A stretch of DNA of 64,000 nt from Apostichopus japonicus. Lineage: Eukaryota; Echinodermata; Holothuroidea; Aspidochirotida; Stichopodidae. Location of the stretch: positions 4,062,001 to 4,126,000 of the forward strand of contig NC_092570.1 of the NCBI RefSeq assembly GCF_037975245.1, written 5' to 3'. The translations under genes were made by a program, and so were the position numbers. Positions 22,029 through 56,326 of this stretch are shown here, in pieces (within the stretch, counting starts at the first letter, position 1; each line of letters opens with the position of its first letter). The notes beneath the pieces are model-generated. The model was not told where the DNA came from. It did not search any database and was given only the letters and a program-made list of their open reading frames with translations.

Positions 22029-25000
22029 TCATTTTCAAAAATTGAGAGATTAGTAAAAAAATATGGAAAATTGGGCAAATTCAACTGAAACATGAAAGCG
22101 ATATAAAGTGTATGATAGCAAAGGTAATGCACATCTCCTGGACAATATTATAGGCTACATGAAATCCCAATAGGCATTTTATGCAATTGTATCTGGGAAA
22201 ATGAAGTGAACTTTCTCCACGTTCCCAATGCATGTAAACATACACGTGCCACATTTATAATCAGATTAGAATAAAAATTGCTGTGAGATAAGCACGTGTA
22301 AAGCTGGATAGCATGAGATTGTCTTTAAGACTGAGTTTTGGCAGGTCTGTGTAAAGAGATGTTTTATGGTCGTCTTTTTATATCAAAATTAAACCATTTT
22401 GTGTTTAAATGCCATCGTGTCAGTGCAAGTTGATTTAATGCATGTTAAAATTTATGTATTATTTTTATTTATTTATTTCAGTGGATATAGCAATATGTAC
22501 TGGAAAAACAGTTCTTTTCCAATTTTTTTAATCATCTAAATTAATTTTGCAACTACAGAAATTTTGGCAATTGTGACTAGAAACATTCAACTATTAAGCA
22601 TGAAGTTGTTATTTGCTCGGAATAAGGTTCAAAGGTCACAGAAGTTGGTACCTCTTACAGTCATGCATAAAATAAACAGATTCTATTTATTCTAGACTAG
22701 TTGCACTTAACGGGTTATTGATATTCCTCCTTAGCCCTTTAATAGGTCTTCCGAAATGTCCTTTTTCCTCAAGATGTCCATTGTCAGCCGAGGTTTACAG
22801 AACAAAGAATCTCCAATTGTTATAAACATGTTAAATGTTGTTTGCATGAACTTCATGCAGTAGGTGAACTTTGCATCCACCATCTTGACTGTAACAATGC
22901 TACTGTTATCTAGTTCAGGTCACAAGGTCACTTCCAGTCAACAGAGCTTAGTCTCAACATATTGTAAACTCCAAAAGTCGAGCTTCAGTAATGAGTTGTG
23001 TGGAACTTATTTATTAAAACGAGATCTTTTCTTTTGAAATGTGGCAAGGAATCACCAAGGCTCATGGCTTTCTTGTTTCGATGTCCTTTTGGAAGGTATT
23101 TTGTAATTGTGAAGAACTTCAGAACTTTTCTTAGTGACATAAGCTGAGGCAAGGCTATGAACGTTGCTACAAGTAAAGCATTACATTATGCAACACTTAG
23201 TGGTCAGGTATTAAAGAGCACCGTGGTGAAATAAAAGACATTCAAAAATAACAACTCGGGAACAATATTTCTTGTTGTCTATTAATCTTTATTAACTATC
23301 CTCCTTTGAGCAAATCCCACTCAAATTTTTTAATGTAAATATAATATCTCATTGCACCCTTATAATAAACTCCACTGCAGTAATCAATATCAAAAGAGAT
23401 GAAAAAGTCCGTAAACATGGGGGCATATTTTTAATAGTCGTCCAAGACGATCAAATTTCTCCTCGGACGGCCAGAGTCAGCTTTGAAGGTCGTCCAAGAA
23501 GACGCACAGTTGTTTACATCAAATTCAGATTGAATTGTAATTTAAAAAAAAAAAAGTTAAAGTGGTAAACGGGTATCACCCTCTCATACTTTGCAGATAC
23601 TGAAAATATAACAAAAATACTGGTAGGCCTATGGTCCACCTGGACAAAGTTGTCCGAGGGACAGCCAGAAGAAAATCCTTAAAAAATTTGCCCTGAAACA
23701 TGTCATCCTTGGACATAGTACGCTCACCAAACAGACAGTAAGGAAAATGTTTCGAAGTGAGAACAGAAGTAATTGTAAAGAAAATAATCAGAATAAGAAA
23801 TTTAAGAACGAAAGAGAAAATTTAAATAATGTTATATGTGATTGAATTTAATTTGATATTCATTTCAGGGGTTCAATGTGACTGTAAAATAGGTGTGAGA
23901 TAGATTTTTAAGTAATACATGGCAATAAAAATCATTAATTCCTAAATCACTCAGACTTAGTATGCTTGTATATCAGTTCTTGTCAAACTCTTTGGTCGCT
24001 AAAAATATGTCTTTTATCTAGTCCGAAGCTTGTCAAACCCAAAACATGTGGAACGGTATAAGTCATTTCTATTGACAACTTGAAGACCAAAGGTTTCTTC
24101 AACATAAACCACACAATTTTAAATTATTATTTAAAGTTTAGGTAAATGTAAAAATTCCATTTATGTCCCTGTATCTCCCTACTTCAAAATGCTTTATGTG
24201 ACCATTCTCTTCATCACATTTTTTGCTAGTACCTCAAGCCACTCTCAACAGCACAGAACTATAACTTATCCAGTGTTATGCAACACACTGATATAACGTA
24301 CCAAACATGTTTGCACACACAGATATGGAAATTTGTTTAAAGCAATTTTGGTACATAGAGAATTTTTTTGTCAGTAGTTTACAATACACAGAATTCACCA
24401 ATCTTGAAATTACCATGAAAGATGTCAAATATTCAATATTTTCTGATAAACAATACGTTAGCATTATTTTTCTGTGAATGACCAAATAGTAAGAAGTCAG
24501 GGAGATTTAAAAAATTGCTATTATTATAATCAATTTAATGGATTGTTCTGCTGAAAATTGCAAAAGGATGATGAGCTGTTTAGTTCAAAGCATAGTAATT
24601 ATCATGTCATAGGAATTTCATAATTGAAGAAATATAGAACAAATTATTCATAACCACAAAATTATCCTGAATATTTAATATGATTTATTATAACTCAATT
24701 TATAAAGCCTTCATTTTGAAAAACAAGACAATACTTTTAAAATTTAACATGCAAATCAGATCGTCATCAATGTCTTCACTGCATGAAGTCAAAACACTTT
24801 CCAAAATTCACATTGCAACATTCTACTCAGCTTTCACAAATTAAAATGACAATCTTCACAAACAACGACAAAACGTGTTTTCTTTCGTCCCCAAAATAGC
24901 ACCAAGAATATAACTTTTTTTTTTTTTTTTTGAGTTGGCAAATTTGTTAAATGCTTTCATCTTAAACTCCTACAATATTCACAAACCATTCTTAAATCCC

Positions 25001-25740
25001 ATGAATGTCTGTAGCATATAAGTTGCTAAAGGTGGAAAATCTTGTCCTTCCCCTTATTGTTGCAAGTGTTTGCCACTCCACAAGAGATGTTTAACAGTGC
25101 ACTGAAAGTCAGAGATTAAATCTACAAAAATCTGAAACATTTCTGTGTGACTTTCTTTGATAGTACTAAACTTAGTGAACGTCATTCTGATTTGAGTTTG
25201 CCCTTCATTGTACCCCCACCCAACGCTGCACCACACAATACAATTAAATACATCTTTCATTTAGAAGTCACCTTTCTCAGAAAGGTTCCACAACTATGAC
25301 TTCAAATTGAAAAACATGCAGCCATGTTGGCAGGAGATTCTTGCAACATTGGTAGATAAAATTGGAAAATGTTTAATACTGCACACAAAAAATAAAAGAA
25401 AACCATTAACATCAACAGATTAAAAAAATAAATCCTCTCTGAAAATGTATTCGTTGGTAACTTTGCACGGAGTACGGGTGGAGATTCACGAGAGAGTCGA
25501 GACCGATAAGCAAAAAGAGTGATCCACAATCAGTCTGTTATCTACTTTTAGTTTGCAGAGTTTCGTTTACAGAGCCAAACAAAGTTGGAAAAAACATGAC
25601 TGCCGAAAAAAGGAAGGATGGAAAAATGAAGATCCAAGGAGTTGCTGCCTAAATCTACTATGAATTTATCATCCAATGAATCTGATTGTTTTCTGCAATA
25701 AAATCTTTTTTTTTCAATCAGCATGAAATTCAAGTTCAAC

Positions 25741-25980
25741 AATGATAATGTATGATATCATGAATGTGTATGATATCATGAATATTCATGTATATGTATA
25801 TTTATGAAAATGTATATTCATGAATATGTATATTCATGAATATGTATGATATCATGAATATGTATATTCGTGAATATACATTTTCATAAATATTCATGTT
25901 CGTGAATATGTATGATATCATGAATATGTATACTCATGAATATGTATATTCATGAATATGTATGATATTCGTGAATATTT
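25741..25980. repeat. AT-rich palindromic tandem array
   Basis: Repeats of GTATGATATCATGAATAT and TGTATATTCATGAATA fill about 240 bp. Most words are self-complementary (ATGATATCAT, ATTCATGAAT), so the array can fold on either strand. There is no coding content. Confidence 0.85.
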
Positions 25981-28583
25981 CAAACCCTCAAAAGGGTTTG
26001 TGATCTACCACTTATTGTCACTAACAAAAAAATTAAAGTGAAGGAGCACCAGCGTTCAAAACTTCGACACAAAATAATCATGAATAAATTTGCTTCACTA
26101 ATTTTACTCGCTTATATCACTTTTGTGTTATAGGGAAAGCTGTTAACGAACAAAATATAAAACTGCCAAAGCCTGTGTAGTTATTACAATGTGTAAAATT
26201 TAAGAGAGTGTCTGATGTTTCCTTCTTATAACATTGTCTTCTTTGGAGATCTGTGGCTCATTCAACCCTCTTTCTCTCAGCCCTCTGCCAATTAGTCTGT
26301 TTCCTTAACTAGTCTCTTTATTGTTTAATGGTCCAATTCACTAATACATCCTATCTGGGCTTGTCTTTACCTGTCTTAACTGTGTTTCCATATTCCCGTC
26401 TCTAAATATAAGTCTGCTGGGAACGAATCATCAAGCACACTCTTTTATCTTTTATACATATTCCTCCGTGTTGGGATCTTTTTGAAGTGTCGGAACCTCC
26501 TCAGAAGAAGTACTGTTGAATAGTTCTGGCAATTGGAAAGGCAATGCTGACAAAACCTTCACTTGAAAATTTATGTCAAGTTTCTGTTTAAACGATACAT
26601 ATTTTACGTGGATAATCAAGAAATCTTCTGGAAGCGTACTATCTTCCCTGCCATACAGAATATTTGATGGATGGATGTTTCTGAATTACTTTTCCCACTT
26701 TTTCAATAGCTTGAGATTCTTTTTGGTACTTCAGCATCTTGGCCTTGATAGGACCCACTCTTCCTCCCACTCCACCATATCTGCATCTCTATGCATAAAT
26801 TTTAAATAAAATTACATTCCAGAAGCTGCTTTCATAAAATCATAAAGTCCTCTTTTCTCTGATATAATATTATATTATCACTTTTCAAAGTACTGAAAGA
26901 AAAAGCAAACAGACATGCTTTTACGAAGAGAACTGGGTTAGATAAAAACGAGCAATAAATTCTGGCATACATACTGCCATACGTTACAAGAATATTACGT
27001 TTCCATACTGATAGTATATTTCCCTGGCGATTAAAGATGGACTAATAATATATAGAACATCACCAAAAGAAAGTCAAGGATACACATTTATGATATAGGT
27101 CTTTACAATCGGAGCATAATTTGTAGATGAGTTACAAGTCATGACACCAGTAAAAATAAAATCTTTGGAGTAACAATTTCAAAGGTAAGTTAATAATAAC
27201 AAAGGCATAAATTCTTTGATGTAACTTACACCTACACTTTTCTAAGAGTATATTTACCGGTGAAAAGTTGGCGAAAGTGTGGCGCAATGATAACTGGTGA
27301 AGAATATATCCAAGAATATATCCCAAACATATTTTTTAAATTTTCAATACAAAAAAAAATTAAATTAAATGGGAGCTTATATTTCTTTTCTTGAAAAAGA
27401 AAGATTGACCAATAGCAACTTGGTCAAACTCGATAAAATATGGGTCTTTGATAGCAAGACCCGATGCTTTTCAATAAGAGATTCTGTATCGGATTGGTCA
27501 AACCAGCTAAAACATTGACCTTTGACATCAAGTTTCGATGTTTTTCAATAAGAGAATCTTTATCGGATTGACAACGTACCATTATGCGATGGTGCTAAAG
27601 TTATCAGCAGAACTAGCAATGTTTAGATAACATTAGCAATACACTTATGGATGAGGACATTTCTTATTTAAGGACCTTCATATTTGCATCTCTATAATTA
27701 CATTAATGACTTGAGTTCAAAGGATTAATATGCATCAAAAAAAGTATCAAAAATTACTTGTTAGTATGCATCTATAAAACTATTTACACAAGGATACTGA
27801 CGTAGAAATTGTTCCGATACACTGTTTCCCTTTAATATACAAATTGATAAAGTAACATATAACTTTTTTACGGATACAAAACAAAGGAAGCTAAATTTTA
27901 TTGGCAAAAATATTGCTTTTACAAAGTTTTTTATTCTCTCTTTTCCTTTTTTTTATGTCAAAGAACTTTATTTCCGTGGACTAAAATTTAATACATCTGG
28001 CTTGCAAATGATTCCTTTTAACATTTCAATCTACTTGCTTCATATTAAAGTCGAAGAATTGCCCGCATGCATAAAAGTTGACGGAACATCAAAGCAATAT
28101 TTGCTAACGGATCACAAATAGTATTCAAGGCAAAGGATGCAGTCCAGAATAACAGTGGCATTATCAAGCCCTTGCCAAACCATCTCCACCTCCCCTACCC
28201 TATCCTTCTACAGTACACTCTCCTTGTTATCTTCATAAAAAAAATTATTCAATACTTTATATACATGTTCAAGCGACAGGGCTTACATTTCCCAAAAATT
28301 AAAAAGATTTCAGTTCAAGCATTTAAATGATGGAAATTACATACCAAGTTTCAAAACATCACTTTTAATTAGTGACACAACAATAAAAAACAAACTTTAT
28401 GGCATAACTGTTGTTAATGAAAATAACAATCTTAGTTCATCTTTTCACTTATCACACATTACTTTACAATTCCTACGATTCCTTTCATTTCCAGTAAATT
28501 TCTCTCAAACATTCGACGTACAAGCTTTTTCTGTTTGACATCCACTCATTTGCATATTCATGACAATAATTATCATTTCGGTA

Positions 28584-28675
28584 AAAGCTGCAGCAGCTGC
28601 AAGATACCCTGCAGCAAGGCTGCAATCAATATGGCAAAGAACTGAGGTAATCTCTGCAGACCAGCAGTGCTTGTT
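28584..28675. repeat. Interspersed repeat shared with PEX1 intron 5
   Basis: CTGCAGCAGCTGCAAGATAC, CCTGCAGCAAGGCTGCAATC and AATATGG here correspond to CTGCAGCAGCTTCAAAATGC, CCTGCAGCAAGGCTGTAATC and AATATCA at 43631-43680; similarity continues through a CAGCAGTGC word. An ancient dispersed element is likely. Confidence 0.6.
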
Positions 28676-30632
28676 GTGTGAAACTGAACGGCACAAAAGA
28701 TTACATCTTACCCAGCCTGGCTGCAGGATCCAGCAACCTTCCTCTCAATGTCCCTCTCTTTCAAACATAGCGCCTGACCCAAATGAACCTTTCTCTGGTA
28801 TTATTTTCAATTGATGGAAGGCTTAACTCGAAAAAGAATCGAAAATATGTGAAAAACGAAGACATTTTTAATGCCCAGTCACGATGTGCCTTTCAGCTAT
28901 TAAACTTCAATTTCATCTAAGATATCATCTATTTAAATTAACTGCAATAAGTCTTGATACAAAATACCTCAGCAATTTATTACCAATTCACCTTCAGTAC
29001 ATACTGACCATACCACCAATTTATAATGGGAAGGTACTGCAGTTTAACACAACACTTAATTTAGTACAGATGTAAAACTAGGAGTGCAATTTTGGTGTAG
29101 GGACAGGTAAGTAGAATTTTTTTTTTATTTTACTAAATATATTTAATTCGATTCATTGCACTTCTGTTCCTCATTGGGCAGACCTTAACTATGTATGGAA
29201 TAATTTACATCCTAGTAAGTTTTACGATAATTAGTGAGTCTGTTATGCAGCGGGTTATTGGGTGCGGTATGCCTACAGGTTTTTTGAGTTTTGACTATGT
29301 CTAGACTTATGTATTTGCAGGGTGTTTTGATAATATTTTCATTTAATAATACGATAAACAGCCGCAAAAATCGAAATGCTATTGCATCTAGATACAAAAC
29401 TACTGATGCATCCATTTATAGATACATGATAAATTAAGTAGTTTTATGAGTACTAAATTGGTTATATTTGCAGTAGCCCATACGTGCATAGAGTAAAAAC
29501 AACATCAAATAGTGTAATTTATAGCCAGAGGTAGTAGGAAATTATCAAAGTGCTGTGGTCCCCTGGAAAAAAATAAAATAAAATCAACATTTTTGACCGT
29601 TCTCTAGAAGAGGAACAATTTATTACGAGATAGAATAAACTTCAAAACTGCCCTAAGAAGTAAAAAAAAATAAATAAAAACGAACGGGATGACAAGAGTA
29701 AAGGTAACTTTAAACAAACAAACAAAAAAACTAACAACAAAAGTAATTAAGGGATTTTGAGTATAATATTAAGATTGCAAACATCTCCTCCTGAGTTATC
29801 ATAGTAACACAAAATGATGGCAGCATTCAGCAATGAAACTAACGGAATAATTCCAAGGCAACATAGGTCATAATCAATTGCCATAAGGAAGTATGTGTCA
29901 TAAAGTTGGTTGCCGAAGAAGGGTTTGTGCATACAATTTTAGTGACTTAAATAACGTCCATTTTGGCATTCCAAAGAGAAGCTGATGATAACTTTAAAAA
30001 CATTCATTGGTATCTCGTAACTTCATGGAAAAAAAAAAAACTTTTGACTCTTCGGAAGAAACAGAGTAATGATTGTTTCCATAACGATTGTCATATTTCA
30101 TCTTACAGTTTATCCAAATAAATCATTTGAGTTTTCTCTGGCTGTTGGTAAAAAACGACAGTAATACTGCTGACCACCTTGAACAGTAATTAGGATGTAA
30201 GAAATGAAAATTAGTCAAAGTTCAAAAAGAAGTCAAAACACTTTCATGAAGAAAGCAAAGACTAAACTTACTTTCATAAATCCAATCATTTTGTGTGTTT
30301 TCAGCACAAAACATGTCCTACTTGTTTTGACAAGGGAAGAAGGTACAAAATGTACTCACAGAATGACAATTTGAAAATTTTAGGGAGAAAAAGATACAGA
30401 AAAAAAACACAAAAATAGGTGGGATAGTACATATATAGTAAATTTATATTAAAATATTGTCCACATGTTCTGATTTTAACAAGTTAGGTCTGTAGAGAGA
30501 GGTACACATAGGATACACACAAAATAAACACACTGACGAGTGGTTAGGCCTCATCACCTTTGCTGTGTACATTTAAGTACTCTTAGGTTACCAAGCACAC
30601 GAATTGTCGGCTTTTCGTCTTCGCAAATGCAC

Positions 30633-50138
<19,506 letters not shown>

Positions 50139-53100
50139 TGCGGCTGAAACGAAAGCCAACATCTCAAATGTTTTTTGATCCTCTATAAATTATATATGCA
50201 GTCTTGAAATAATAACTTCACGGACGATTCATGCATAATAAATGAACCCTTAAAGTATTACAACGTCGCCAAAATGGCCTCCAGGGCTCTCTGAAGTTGA
50301 CGTGGAATAAAAAGTAACATCCAGTCGTCGAGTGTTGAAATATGACGTTGATGAAGAGCGCTCACATTCCGTCAACTACACAAAAGAAGGTAATCATCTT
50401 TAAGTGTGACACCCTTTGGGTTTTTTCCCCAAGAAGTGAAATTTTTGAATATCAAACTCGAAAACAAGTCCACGTTTTCAGAGCACATTTTTGAATGTTC
50501 GAATGACGACACTATTTTTCTTTCTCAATATTGGAAAATATTTTATTACAGACTGGTTTTCTTCCAACGTAGGAGAGCAAAGTTCTGTTTGCATTAAAAA
50601 GTTTGATTGCAATCGGCAGGGCTCTCAATCATCTTAAACTTCATGAGGAATATCTAGACGACAATATAATTGCGCACGTCAGGTAAGGTACATGTCAGAA
50701 ATTATTACGTCATTTCTGCGTCAAAATTGGGCAACAATTTCATCATGCCAACCAAGATCATGCTTCAACTGAACCAACGTGTATGACAGGTTTGCTTAAT
50801 TATTAACAGTGAATTTTGTCAACATTGGTTTTACTTGTAGATCAATATTAAACTAGCTACGTGACAGTTTAACTGATTTTTGACTGATGGCTGATTTCGT
50901 TTAATTTTAATAAAAGAAAAATAGAAAGATATTACATGGATTATTTTTGAAAACTAATTAATAACTTAGCAGCAAACCATGTCTTAGGCAAACTGCCAAT
51001 ACTGGGAAGTAGCGCAAGGACGGTCATGATATATTGGGTAACAACGTGTATATATGGCAAGGCTTGGTTAGTTTGATGTTACGAGATAATAAAGCATTGA
51101 AGCAAGATACAGTAGTTATGACTAGACAACAAAATTCTAAGCAAAAATCTAAATTATAATTAGACTAACAGTACGAGTGTTTGGATCATGACCACATTTA
51201 CCCCAAAATCCCAAATCATACTTTTATCATTTCCATCCATAAGTTTAACTTGGATCTCGGTAAAATTTTCTTTTATGATACTTTCTACTAATATACTATG
51301 CTGTACATTATTACATATTTTCTTACAATTTAACCATACATGTGTACAGATACTGTACAGTAGTATGGAATGTGGTTTTCTATAGATAACTCTGCACAAC
51401 TTTTGAAGAACCTCAACAGGGCTGGGACAGCCTCCCAGAATTGGCAGCTCTCCCCTCTTAGTTATATTATTATTATTTTTAGTTCTTGTATAATTTGTAA
51501 ATGCTTCCGATATGTTAATTACTTGCTTGTCTACTTCTACAATCCCTTTTTGCTTTATTTACTTAGCTATTCTGTGTATCAATGTTTTATTTGCTAACCT
51601 GCAATAGCCAGATCAGGCTTGTCCCCTCTGACAAACAGTAGGAGCTCAACAGTAGAAGACCGTGTGGGGCTGATAAGACCAAGAATAGTTTGTACAAGTG
51701 CTATTGTACACACAAAACCCACAATCCTTTTATGTTTTTATATAGTATTATCATATGTGACTTAATCACATATGTACTTTATATGTAAACAGATTACTAC
51801 TAAAGGTGTAACTGGTAACATTACATACATGTATATACAGTATATATACTCTGAAGCACAGAGATTTACACTGACTGCATGCATCTGTAGGAATAATTTA
51901 TCTTGTTTAGCTATTTGGTCAAATTGCTACCCAATTGTAGTTTAGACGTTTAGTATCATGAACAGTTGTAACACAAACAGAATCTTAACAGGTTCAGTGT
52001 TTTAGTGACAAAACAAAATTTTGAAAATTTACCTACAGTACTACATTAAGATACAAACTTATAGTGTAAACCACATGTGGACAAAGGGAAGGGGGGTAGG
52101 GGTACTCCGGTAGCTGCAATTTTTCTGCAGCCTGTCCGAAGAGCTCTGTTCACAACCTATTCATGAATCCAGTAAAGTTATTTATAACAAGGAAAAAATA
52201 CTTAAATAGCAAGGAAAACATTAAATTTGTGTATAAATATATACTTCCAGGAGTTTGCATACATGTATACTGTAGGCTTAACTGTGATAGGATATATTCA
52301 AATATATTACTGATGGACAACATTCACATAGAAAATTCTGATCTTTTATTCCCGTGTAATGTAGTTTAAATGTCAAAATTTTGTCATATGTGCAGGTGTA
52401 ATGTTAAGTGCTGGGATGTGTGGAATTAGGTGTACAAAGCTTCACTGTGGTCCAGTGAAGACAGTTACTGATTATGTCATACTGTACAGTAGGGAACTGA
52501 CTTCTCAACTGTTACAGGCTAGTTTATATGACCTATCAATGCATGCAAACTATTTGAGACAGAATTTATTGAATATCCCCTAAAGGAGGTAATTGCATTT
52601 TGTCCACCTGAAATACATTATTACTATAAGAAGGAATTTAACATGTGATGCCCAAAGACAACAACTCAAAATGGTTCAAAGTTGGGTTTTTCTTTAACTA
52701 ATGTACATACTCACTAGTATATTATGTCACCCTTATGGTGTATAATAAGTTTGGTTAGTTTCAATCTGTTACAGCATGACATGTATAGTAGTAAACTCCA
52801 GCTACATAATTTGAAATTATTTTAAACAAGACTGTGGTACTGTAGAAAGTGTTTAAGATGTTCGGGCAAGTTAGGGTACACGTTTTGAAGTGTTTGAAAT
52901 AGATGTTACAATTCAGGTACATCGAGAATCTGCATACATTTTTATTCCACATGTGTGAACATTTTTACTGTATGTTCACAGAATTATTGTGTTTGACTAA
53001 AGAAATAGAGTTTGGATAAAAAGCACCATCAAACTAGAGTATGTCACATCATTGCCTGTACATACGAAGTGTAACTAGTACAGTAGTGAGATACTTAATT

Positions 53101-56067
53101 ATGGACTGACGTACAAAATTGGTTGTATGGTATAGATGTATCTGGACCGTAAATGTAACATGTATGTCAACCATGTTTTATGTCTTTTCTTCAACAAATT
53201 ATATACAAGTACAAGTTAAAGTTTACAAGACAGATTGGGTACCAGAAATGCACAAACTACTACTGTAGGTAACATTGTGATACAGTGAGAATATCATTTA
53301 AACATGTATGCACTGCTATCTACTGTATAGCCTTATTTATAACGTACCTGTGGGCTGCATGGAGCTATGGAATGTATACAACCATTTGTACTCAAGATTG
53401 ATAATTTGTTTCTGTTTTCATAGAACTTGTCTGATAGTCATTTGGTAGGTTCATAAATGATTTTGATGATGACAACTGCACAGTATTCAGCACTAACAGG
53501 TACTGCTCCCTCAGAAGTTGACATACTGTAATTGTGAAGTGTACAGTAGGAATAAGTATTGTATTTTCTTACAAGTTTTGAACATTTCTAGAATTATTCC
53601 ACATGCAATCAATTTTGATGATGCTTTTTATAAATTGGTGCATTGCGGATGTTCAGCTACAATACTATAAACAATATCAGCTCATATTTCATGTTATCCC
53701 ATACAGGGAGAACAGTAAGTGAAGACAAACCCAGCAAATGTAACTATGTATGGATAACATTATCTGTCATGGTACAGACAGACCACAATCACTCATTACA
53801 CAAAGACTGAAAGAGAAAAAGAAAAAAGAGGGAAAAAAAGAGGGGGGTCACAAACTATAACAGGCAGTAGGACATGTATGAGTTTGACTTGAAGAAGCAA
53901 CAGCAAAATCACCTCAAAACACTCACAGAATATGGACCCTATGTGAATTCTGTACCTTGCATTCCAATATCTGAATTTTTCAACATAGTAGCACTATATA
54001 ATTATTAAGTCAGATAGTAACTATAATTAACTCTATTGTTTGATTTTTTTTTTCGTTTTTTTGTATTGTAGGATACTTTATGATTAGTTTTCATTTCTCA
54101 ACAAAAGTTCCCTTTTTAAGTAACAAACTTTTCATACTGTTGATACTGGATACTATTACTCTGGCAGCATGGTCTTGGTCCCTAATTTGATACACCATCC
54201 CTCTCCTACAATTGACACACTTGCACACTTATCTCCATAGCAACATTAGAGCCTAGAACCTCTAACTAGTAATATTAGTAGAAGCATATACAGAACATGT
54301 TTTCCTTCATTATGCATCCAGCCATGGTTTTTATATAACAAAGCAATTCCAAAAGCTATAATGTTCGTTACCTTTTTCCCTTGTGACCTTTTTTAAGGAG
54401 ACTCCTAGTCCTAAAAACTGTTCATCTGTATGACTATGAGGTATAGTCTGTTGACTAACTGTGTTACACATACTGTGTACCTGAACAGCTAACAATGTTG
54501 GAAGGGAATAATAAATGTGGTATTGCATAGCAAAAGCTACTGAATATGAGCAAGTTGCAGTACAAGTGCAGAAATCCATAGCAGTATGTACATGTACATG
54601 TTCAGCCCTATCGATAGGCTATGGTCAAGGTCAAAGTAAAACTATAGTATAGAGCAATATAAGAGCATGCCTAGGCCTAGAGACAAAGTTGAGAGGCTTC
54701 AAACTGCTACACAAAATTTGAAAACTAAATTATTCAGTGCTACTAGTCTAATTGTGCAGTGTTTCGCGGAATCGCCAATACATTGCGAAGCATTCTTTTA
54801 CAATGCTGAAGGTCACAAAACTATATGATACGGGCATCTGACATCAATATAGCTGCACCCATTCCCAAGAAAACAATATTTCGTGGAACCAAACCTAATA
54901 CAAAAAGCAGTTCAGCCTTACACTGGCAGTGAGCTTTATCGTATCATGGATGAATTTTCACCTTAGCTTTACATCCTTTAAAATCAAGTGTCTGTGACTA
55001 GCAATACATAGTGTACCAAATTTTCGAATACGTTTATTTTAACTCACCAAAATCTCCATCTGCTGTTATTTGGAAGCTTTAAGGCAAAAGTAATCGGAAC
55101 AATCTTGGTCATTTCCTTACTTCATTACTGGAGTCTGACTGAGTGACCTTTTCATCACCGTCGAGGCATTAGCCATGGTTAATCTGACATTAAATGTAAT
55201 ACTCGCTGATACTGGTGCAGCTTTGGACATTCATTTGTCATTGCTACACGAAATGAGGTATTTACAAACGACAGGATCAACTCCGACTAACCTTGCATCG
55301 AAAACGACAGGCAGGTAAAATCCTGAGTGACTGTGTAAAATTTAACAATCACAGACTTTCGTAATGCATGCACTGCGCACAATGACTTGTAAGCACGACA
55401 GTGCACGCAGTACAATTTCCTTTTTCGAATGGGATTCCTACCTAGGACACCACACCCCCTGTAATTTCTATTACACCAGGCTGAGATTGGGGAAGTACAG
55501 ACCCACCGGGAACTTGATATGTTACAGGCCAAGAAAAAAAACATGTAATGACGTACAAATATTGCTTGTTTCTATATATTCAGATTTAGAACGGGACTAA
55601 TATCTGGAGTGCTCCTTTAAGTCTAAACTAAATATGAGTTTGGCTGATCATGTATGCCTAAATGTTCAATGTTATTCATTGCTTTAAATAAATGCTGATA
55701 ATTCAACCAAATCAATGAAATCATGTTATTTTTAACTTTACATGAGCATATAATACCATTTGTCCGTGACAAATGTGTAATGCTTTGTAAACATGTTATC
55801 AAATTGTGTTTTTCTTTTTACCTAAAATCAATTTTAACCTTGTTACCTGACACATAATTAATGAGATGCTGAATCCAAACCGGCTTTCTGTAACAAATTA
55901 ACGCAGGTTATGGGCTTGATTTTGATTGGGGAGGGGGGGACAAGACCGGGTAGGGAGATTATCTCTACCTTATGAACAATTATACATTTCGGAAGTCCAA
56001 AATTTTATATAAGAAAATTGTCATCAACCCTAAATTATATTCGTATAGGCCTATACTTGCTCCGAGC

Positions 56068-56326
56068 CAGGGCCGTCTTAAGAGATCACCGGGCCCTGGG
56101 CCCGGCAATGGAGCAGGGCCCCTCAATCTAAATATTTAATGTCAAACTCAAGTGTTTCACCAACTTTCGTCACAAGTTGTCAAGTATCGAATTCAATCAG
56201 GCATAATGGCCTATTCAATAAGTTTTCCTCCCAGATTAAGACATGGGGTTACTACGATTGCGTGGCCCCTGACATCGCGGGGCCCTGGGCCAGGGCCCAG
56301 TGGGCCCATGCGTTAAGACGGCCCTG
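56068..56326. mobile_element. hAT-like MITE with perfect 8-bp target duplication
   Basis: CTCCGAGC at 56060-56067 and 56327-56334 flanks termini CAGGGCCGTCTTAA and TTAAGACGGCCCTG, which are exact inverted repeats. The inner arms are rich in GGGCCC. At 259 bp it has no coding capacity. The intact duplication and matching ends suggest a fairly recent insertion. Confidence 0.9.

Larger units (their letters stand above)
21513..30632. other. Tail-to-tail intergenic region RPP38/PEX1
   Basis: About 9.1 kb of AT-rich DNA with no supported coding exon. It includes a MITE (21671-22028), a T tract (24915-24931), an AT-rich palindromic array (25741-25980) and a repeat at 28584-28675 shared with PEX1 intron 5. 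Both 3' UTRs must end here. Candidate signals are AATAAA on the plus strand near 22270 and on the minus strand near 29617-29622; neither is proven. Confidence 0.55.

Noticed and set aside
55287-55544. Cysteine-containing minus-strand open frame
   Set aside because: No recognisable domain, no signal peptide logic, and no supporting splice or codon pattern.
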